DNA of 8,935 nucleotides from Candidatus Dormiibacterota bacterium (GTDB lineage: Bacteria > Chloroflexota > Dormibacteria > Aeolococcales > Aeolococcaceae), in NCBI GenBank assembly GCA_019234035.1, contig JAFALX010000290.1, positions 1 through 8,935 of the forward strand. Reading direction: 5' to 3'. The notes under the pieces are model-generated. The model was not told where the DNA came from. It did not search any database and was given only the letters and a program-made list of their open reading frames with translations. Positions 4,902 to 8,935 of the stretch are shown here, piece by piece; within the stretch, counting starts at the first letter, position 1; every line of letters begins with the position of its first letter. The translations under genes and the position numbers were made by a program.

Positions 4902-6890
4902 ATGGAGTACTTCGTCACCGGGGCCACCGGGTTCATCGGAAAGCAGCTGCTGCCGCTCCTCCTCGCCCGCGGCGGCGAGGTCGGGGTCCTGGTCCGGAAG
5001 GGCTCGGGCGCTCGCTTTGCCGCCCTCCGTGACCGCCTCGGCAGCGACGGCGCGCAGCTGCGGCCGGTCACCGGCGACATCTCCGAGCCCAGCCTGGGCG
5101 TCAGCGACGCCGACCGCGAGCTCGTCCACGGCGCCGCTGTCTTCCACCTCGCCGCGGTCTACGATCTGCGCGCGTCCGAGGAGGAGTCGGAGCGCGCCAA
5201 CGTCGACGGCACGCGGCACGTGGTCGAGTTCGCCAACGCGATCTCCGCGCGCTGTCTGCATCACGTCAGCTCCATCACCGTCGCCGGCCACTACGACGGC
5301 ACCTTCACCGAGGCGATGTTCGCCGAAGGCCAGGAGCTCGATCACCCGTACTACCGCACCAAGTACGAGTCCGAGCAGCTCGTGCGCGAGGGTGCGCGCG
5401 TGCCCTACCGCGTGTACCGGCCCGGCATCGTCATCGGCTCGTCGGAGGACGGCGAGGCCGACCGCACCGACGGTCCGTACTATGCGTTCAAGCTGATTCA
5501 GCAGATGCGCGATGCGTTCCCGCAGTGGACGCCGTTCATCGGCCCCGAGGGTGGCCCCCTCAACCTGGTGCCCGTCGACTTCGTGGCGCGGGCCATCGAT
5601 CACATCGCCGCCGAGCCCGGTCGCGACGGCCAGACGTTCCACATCGTCGATCCCGATCCGCTCTCCCTCGGCGACGCCATCAACGTGTTCTGCCGCGCGG
5701 CGCACGCCCCGGAGTTCGCGCTGCGTTTCGACCGCCGCATGGCACGGATGCTTCCCAAGGGCATGCTGGCCGCGGTGGGACAGCTGCCGGCGGTGAAGCG
5801 CATCACCGACCGCGTGCTCGACCGGCTGGGCGTGCCGGACGCGGCATTGAACTACATCGACAACCGCGCGACGTTCGACTCCTCGCAGGCGCAGGAGGCG
5901 CTCGCGGGCAGCGGTATCGTCTGCCCTCGGTTGCACGAGTACGCGTGGAAGGTGTGGGACTACTGGGAGCGCCACCTCGACCCCGAGCTGCCCACGGCGC
6001 AGAACCTGCGCCGCGTCCTTTCTGACAAAGTCGTCCTCATCACGGGCGCCTCGAGCGGCATCGGCCGCGCGGTGGCAACGCACCTGGCGCAGTCCGGAGC
6101 AACGATCGTCGGTGTGGCTCGCACACCCGAGAAGCTCGAGGAGATGCGCGAAGAGGTCGCGGCGCTCGGCGGCCGCGCCTTCGTCTATCCGACGGACCTG
6201 TCGGATCCCGATGCGTGCCGTGGCGTCGTGGAACGCGTCATCGCCGAGCACGGACGCGTCGACGTGCTGATCAACAATGCCGGGCGTTCGATCCGTCGTT
6301 CCGTGCTGGCGTCGCTCGACCGCTTCCACGACTTCGAGCGCACGATGCAGCTCAACTACTTCGGTGCGGTGGCGATGATCCTGTCGGTGGTGCCGGGCAT
6401 GCTCGAGCGCCGCCACGGCCACATCATCAACGTCACGTCGATCGGTGGCCAGACATACCCGCCACGCTTCGCCGCGTACGTGGCGAGCAAGAACGCGCTG
6501 GATGCGTTCTCACGCTGCTTCGCACCGGAGGTCTCAGGCGAGGGCATCGACATCACCACGGTGCACATGCCGCTCGTGCGCACGCCGATGATCGCGCCGA
6601 CCGGCATCTATCGCAGCTTCCCGACGATCAGCCCCGACGAGGCGGCCGAGATGGTGGTCGGGGCGATCCTGCGGCGTCCGCACGAGGTGTCGACGCGGCT
6701 GGGCAAGTTCGGCGAGCTCGCCACAGCGATCTCCCCGGGGTTCGGCCAGCTGATCATGAGTGGGGCGTACCACATGCTTCCGGAGAGCGCCGGCAAGAAG
6801 GAGGGCGAAGGCTCCACGCCGCGCGCCGAACAGCCGGTCAGCCCCGAGGCGTACGCGATGGGCATGCTGATGCGGGGGATCCACCTGTAG
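4902..6890 (+). CDS. Two-domain fatty acyl-CoA reductase (alcohol-forming, Maqu_2220 type)
   Basis: A 662-residue fusion of two short-chain dehydrogenase/reductase domains. The N-terminal extended-SDR half (1 to about 365) has the nucleotide motif GATGFIG (7-13), HHVSS (120-124), the catalytic pair Y150 and K154 in YYRTK, and YRPGIVIG (172-179). The C-terminal classical-SDR half (about 374-610) has TGASSGIG (381-388), NNAG (458-461), S513, and Y526/K530 in YVASK. Length and many blocks (HLAAVYD, DGPYY, NAGRSIRRS, DRFHDFERTMQLNYFG, MPLVxTPMIAPT, the final MRGI) match, from memory, the 661-residue Marinobacter Maqu_2220 enzyme. That enzyme reduces fatty acyl-CoA or acyl-ACP with NADPH through the aldehyde to the alcohol. 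Mycobacterial AcrA1 (Rv3391) is a related protein. Both active sites look intact. A hydrophobic-substrate role in wax, ether-lipid or storage-lipid precursor synthesis is inferred. ATG 4902 starts directly at the Rossmann strand. Confidence 0.9.
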   Translation: MEYFVTGATGFIGKQLLPLLLARGGEVGVLVRKGSGARFAALRDRLGSDGAQLRPVTGDISEPSLGVSDADRELVHGAAVFHLAAVYDLRASEEESERANVDGTRHVVEFANAISARCLHHVSSITVAGHYDGTFTEAMFAEGQELDHPYYRTKYESEQLVREGARVPYRVYRPGIVIGSSEDGEADRTDGPYYAFKLIQQMRDAFPQWTPFIGPEGGPLNLVPVDFVARAIDHIAAEPGRDGQTFHIVDPDPLSLGDAINVFCRAAHAPEFALRFDRRMARMLPKGMLAAVGQLPAVKRITDRVLDRLGVPDAALNYIDNRATFDSSQAQEALAGSGIVCPRLHEYAWKVWDYWERHLDPELPTAQNLRRVLSDKVVLITGASSGIGRAVATHLAQSGATIVGVARTPEKLEEMREEVAALGGRAFVYPTDLSDPDACRGVVERVIAEHGRVDVLINNAGRSIRRSVLASLDRFHDFERTMQLNYFGAVAMILSVVPGMLERRHGHIINVTSIGGQTYPPRFAAYVASKNALDAFSRCFAPEVSGEGIDITTVHMPLVRTPMIAPTGIYRSFPTISPDEAAEMVVGAILRRPHEVSTRLGKFGELATAISPGFGQLIMSGAYHMLPESAGKKEGEGSTPRAEQPVSPEAYAMGMLMRGIHL

Positions 6891-6987
6891 CGCCGGCGGC
6901 GGGCCGACGCGACAACGAGTGTTGACGCCGTCGTCGGTGACTCTCCACCCAGCGATCACCGGGCCATCAGGCATCGCACGTGCACCG

Positions 6988-7025
6988 AAAAAGAAAAAGG
7001 GCTGGAGCGTCGTCGCTCCAGCCCT
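6988..7025 (-). terminator. Intrinsic (Rho-independent) terminator of the secreted-protein gene
   Basis: A perfect 12-bp stem, AGGGCTGGAGCG (6998-7009) and CGCTCCAGCCCT (7014-7025), closes on a 4-nt loop (TCGT). On the minus strand it is followed by TTTTTCTTTTT (from 6998 to 6988). It begins 14 bases past the stop codon of the gene at 7040. The T-run occurs only on the minus-strand side, so it serves that gene. On the plus strand the hairpin may still block read-through from the reductase. Confidence 0.93.
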
Positions 7026-7039
7026 GAGATGCGACTGGG

Positions 7040-8737
7040 TCAGCAGGGGGTGCTGAGGATCTGACGGAAGTTGTCAGTGATCACGCGGGTGGCGCCACCG
7101 CCGCCGAACACGAGGAAGTGCTCGAACAGAAGCGTTCCGTACTGCGAGTTTTTGCCGAAGTCGTTGATGGTGCGCGGGGTGTCGTTGCCGAACTGGAAGA
7201 CGCACGGTTTGCCCCGATCATTGCCCTGGCCGCTCGAGTTGCCCTGGTCATCGCCCTGGCCGTTCGAGTTGCCCTGCTCGTCCTGGCCGCGCGCCGCGAT
7301 CGTACTGAAGAACGGATAGAAGTTGGCCGGCGAGCCGTTGTCCTGGACCGGGATCAGCGTGCAGCCAACGCCTGTGGTGCGGTGGCAGATGCCTGATGGT
7401 GCCTCGATGGCCGGGAGATCGGCTTCGAAGCCCATCTGCGGGTAGGGCACGTTGTAGTTGGCTCCGGTCAACGGGCTCGAGAACTTGAACGACGTCGGAT
7501 GCAGCCGGTTGCCGTCGGGCCACACCGGCTGGTAGTCGACCCCGTCGAAGCCGCTGTTCGTGTCGGTACAGCCGCTCACGTGGATGACCAGCGCCTCCGA
7601 GCCGGGGAAGCACGTGCTCTCGTCACCGTCGGTGGGTGATGCGTTGCTGTACGCCGCGTCTTCTGTATCGCCGGCGGGACACGCCGCGCCGAACTGCGAG
7701 GCGGGCACCGCACTCGGACCCGTGCACGTCTGGAAGTGCCCGATCTCGTCGGCAAACGAGACGTTGTAGCTGTGCGCCGCCCACGGCACGCGCGTGCTCG
7801 GCGAGGACGTGCTGTACATTGGATGGAAGTCGTACGGGATCACGTTGCAGGTCGTGCCGGTCGGCGCGTACTGCATGTGCCCGAAGCCGTTGGCCGCGCT
7901 CGCGGTCATCGATCCGGACTCGCCGCTGGTCAGGTCGTCGATCGTCGTCCGCAGGCCGTTCGCGGTGTCATGGATCGACACGGAGAGGCTGTCACCCGAG
8001 TCCATGAACAGGTCCTTGCTCGGGTCCGGGGTGAACGTGGTGACCGTCGATTGCAGCGGATTCGCCGGCGCCTGGGAGACGCCGTTGTGAGTGAGGAACG
8101 CGAAGTTGACGGTCTCGAAACCGGCCTCGTTCTGGCAGGTCCGGTTCTGTACCGTGCCGTTGATCGGGTCCTCGAGCAGGCTGTCGATGTTCATCGCAGC
8201 ACACCAGCGGGTCGGGTCGCAGCTGCTTGAGCCGATGGCGACCTGCCACGTGGGCCACGGGATCCAACCCGGCGGATACAGCTGCAGCTCGAGGAACGCG
8301 GTCCCGGGGTGCAGGGCGGGGGTCGATGGGATGTTGCTGTCACTGTCCGGCGTGCAGGTCGACAGCTGTTCCGGATACGACGTCGTGTCGCACAACGCCA
8401 GACCGAACCACATCGCTCCGTTCAGCTCGAAGTGGTACGACTTGGAGTACGGGTTCGAGGGAGACGGATCCTTCGGCAGCGTCACCTGGTACTGCATGCG
8501 GTTGCCCGAGCCTGGCTTGTTCGAGTAGAACAGCGCCGACGGTTCGTCGTGACCTGTGTACTCGTCGAAAACCGACTGGTCCTGCACGTCGAGACACGTG
8601 CGGCTGTACTCGCAGTCGATGTGCGCCGGCTGGCTCGGCGCAGCCGCCTTAGCGGGTGTGCCTCCGGTCATCGCAAGTGGCACGACGCTGAGCGCAGCAA
8701 GGCTCGCGAAAATGCCCAAATACCGACGCCGTCTCAT
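7040..8737 (-). CDS. Secreted cysteine-rich protein of unknown function
   Basis: A 565-residue protein that I cannot assign to a named family. The N-terminus, MRRRRYLGIFASLAALSVVP, continues to TPAKA before AAPS. This is a typical Sec signal peptide with probable cleavage after AKA (about residue 31). The mature part has 16 cysteines, an even number, including CDPTRWC (173-179) and a C-terminal Cys (565), so up to eight disulfides are possible. Aromatic- and Pro/Gly-rich motifs such as FELNGAMWFGLALCDTTSYP (103-122) and LQLYPPGWIPWPTW (151-164) suggest a compact extracellular beta-rich fold. A Gln/Gly/Asn/Asp-rich linker with two 10-residue repeats (about 486-505) separates the main body from a 55-residue C-terminal segment. 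No membrane anchor or sortase motif was seen. GGAGG (8749-8745) lies 7 nt before the ATG, and an intrinsic terminator follows the stop, so it is a single-gene transcript. No catalytic motif was recognised. Confidence 0.85.
   Translation of the reverse strand: MRRRRYLGIFASLAALSVVPLAMTGGTPAKAAAPSQPAHIDCEYSRTCLDVQDQSVFDEYTGHDEPSALFYSNKPGSGNRMQYQVTLPKDPSPSNPYSKSYHFELNGAMWFGLALCDTTSYPEQLSTCTPDSDSNIPSTPALHPGTAFLELQLYPPGWIPWPTWQVAIGSSSCDPTRWCAAMNIDSLLEDPINGTVQNRTCQNEAGFETVNFAFLTHNGVSQAPANPLQSTVTTFTPDPSKDLFMDSGDSLSVSIHDTANGLRTTIDDLTSGESGSMTASAANGFGHMQYAPTGTTCNVIPYDFHPMYSTSSPSTRVPWAAHSYNVSFADEIGHFQTCTGPSAVPASQFGAACPAGDTEDAAYSNASPTDGDESTCFPGSEALVIHVSGCTDTNSGFDGVDYQPVWPDGNRLHPTSFKFSSPLTGANYNVPYPQMGFEADLPAIEAPSGICHRTTGVGCTLIPVQDNGSPANFYPFFSTIAARGQDEQGNSNGQGDDQGNSSGQGNDRGKPCVFQFGNDTPRTINDFGKNSQYGTLLFEHFLVFGGGGATRVITDNFRQILSTPC
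7223..7282 (-). repeat. 30-bp tandem repeat (two copies) coding the QGN/GQG linker
   Basis: Positions 7223-7252 and 7253-7282 differ at only 3 of 30 bases. They encode DDQGNSSGQG and DEQGNSNGQG in the secreted protein. The preceding codons (NDRGK) may be a decayed partial third unit. The in-frame period of 30 allows expansion or contraction by slippage without breaking the gene. Confidence 0.8.
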
Positions 8738-8756
8738 AGGGACGCCTCCACGCTAA

Positions 8757-8820
8757 GGATCTGCCAGGATCCGGCTCACCGTCTGTAGCGCCAGCGAGCC
8801 TAGTCCTTTGATTCATGAAT
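8757..8820. promoter_or_regulatory. Upstream region of the secreted-protein gene with two dyads
   Basis: Two dyads lie upstream of the Shine-Dalgarno. GGATC (8757-8761) and GATCC (8768-8772) form a 5-bp inverted repeat in the probable mRNA leader. ATTCATGAAT (8811-8820) is a perfect 10-bp palindrome in a short AT-rich patch. No convincing -35/-10 pair was found on the minus strand. The palindrome could be an operator, or lie within the end of the adjacent insertion sequence. Confidence 0.3.
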
Positions 8821-8859
8821 AGGTGAGCACGGCAACAAGATATCGTCGATGATCGGCGC

Positions 8860-8935
8860 ATGCCTCGTCCTGCCACCGTCATCACCCTCACGCCACAGCA
8901 ACGGTCCGCTCTCGAGAGCTGGACGCGCAGCCGGA
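8860..8935 (+). CDS. Transposase start, probably IS630 family (partial, runs off the right edge)
   Basis: Only 25 codons are visible. The translation from ATG at 8860 begins MPRPATVITLTPQQRSALES and then WTRSR. This closely follows the usual N-terminus of IS630-type transposases (a pattern like MPRPA..L.L...ER..LE.W.R), which begins their helix-turn-helix DNA-binding region. The catalytic DDE part lies beyond the window. No clear Shine-Dalgarno precedes the ATG. The left inverted repeat of the element was not identified; it would fall somewhere in about 8790-8859, next to a TA target. The family call rests on a short stretch. Confidence 0.55.
   Translation, partial: MPRPATVITLTPQQRSALESWTRSR

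Noticed and set aside
4875..6422. 515-residue minus-strand open frame opposite the acyl-CoA reductase
   Set aside because: Low-complexity His/Arg/Asp/Val-rich translation, no start context, and a full-length genuine gene on the other strand.
6904..6937. Possible terminator stem (CCGACG/CGTCGG with inner CAAC/GTTG) after the reductase gene
   Set aside because: Long interrupted loop and no T-run; too weak to call when a strong hairpin lies just downstream.

Overview
This is a GC-rich window with seven complete protein genes and one partial gene at each end. No rRNA, tRNA or CRISPR array was seen. The features point to a free-living, probably soil, actinomycete-type bacterium (Actinomycetota). 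These are: a lipoprotein L,D-transpeptidase with the C-terminal tail typical of the mycobacterial Ldt family; a thiolase close to mycobacterial FadA3; a VapBC pair whose antitoxin looks leaderless; GTG and TTG starts; and strong G/C preference at third codon positions. The class cannot be fixed from sequence alone. A deep-branching actinobacterium is a guess.

Layout. Positions 1-364 (-) hold the N-terminal third of a PIG3-type quinone oxidoreductase, cut by the window edge. Positions 432-1700 (-) hold a YkuD L,D-transpeptidase lipoprotein with Ig-like domains. Divergent from it across 113 bp, 1814-2647 (+) encodes a two-domain 3-mercaptopyruvate-type sulfurtransferase. This gene converges on a FadA3-like thiolase at 2950-4113 (-). 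The 302 bp between them hold no convincing gene but contain a run of GC-rich hairpins. Divergent from the thiolase, 4208-4447 and 4456-4869 (+) encode a VapB/VapC toxin-antitoxin pair. Next, 4902-6890 (+) encodes a 662-residue two-domain reductase of the Marinobacter Maqu_2220 (alcohol-forming fatty acyl-CoA reductase) type. It converges on a 565-residue secreted, cysteine-rich protein of unknown function at 7040-8737 (-), which ends at a textbook intrinsic terminator. At the right edge, 8860-8935 (+) looks like the start of an IS630-family transposase.

How the genes fit together. The thiolase and the fatty acyl-CoA reductase both act on acyl-CoA (breakdown, and reduction to fatty alcohol), but they lie on opposite strands with a toxin-antitoxin pair between them. 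They are a plausible lipid-metabolism neighbourhood, not an operon. A 24-bp near-perfect inverted repeat just upstream of the thiolase ribosome binding site is the best regulatory-site candidate. The transpeptidase is a cell-envelope function. The secreted protein is the least explained item. I see no clear multi-gene system that is new. The strongest leads are the secreted protein, the thiolase operator and the structured convergent gap.
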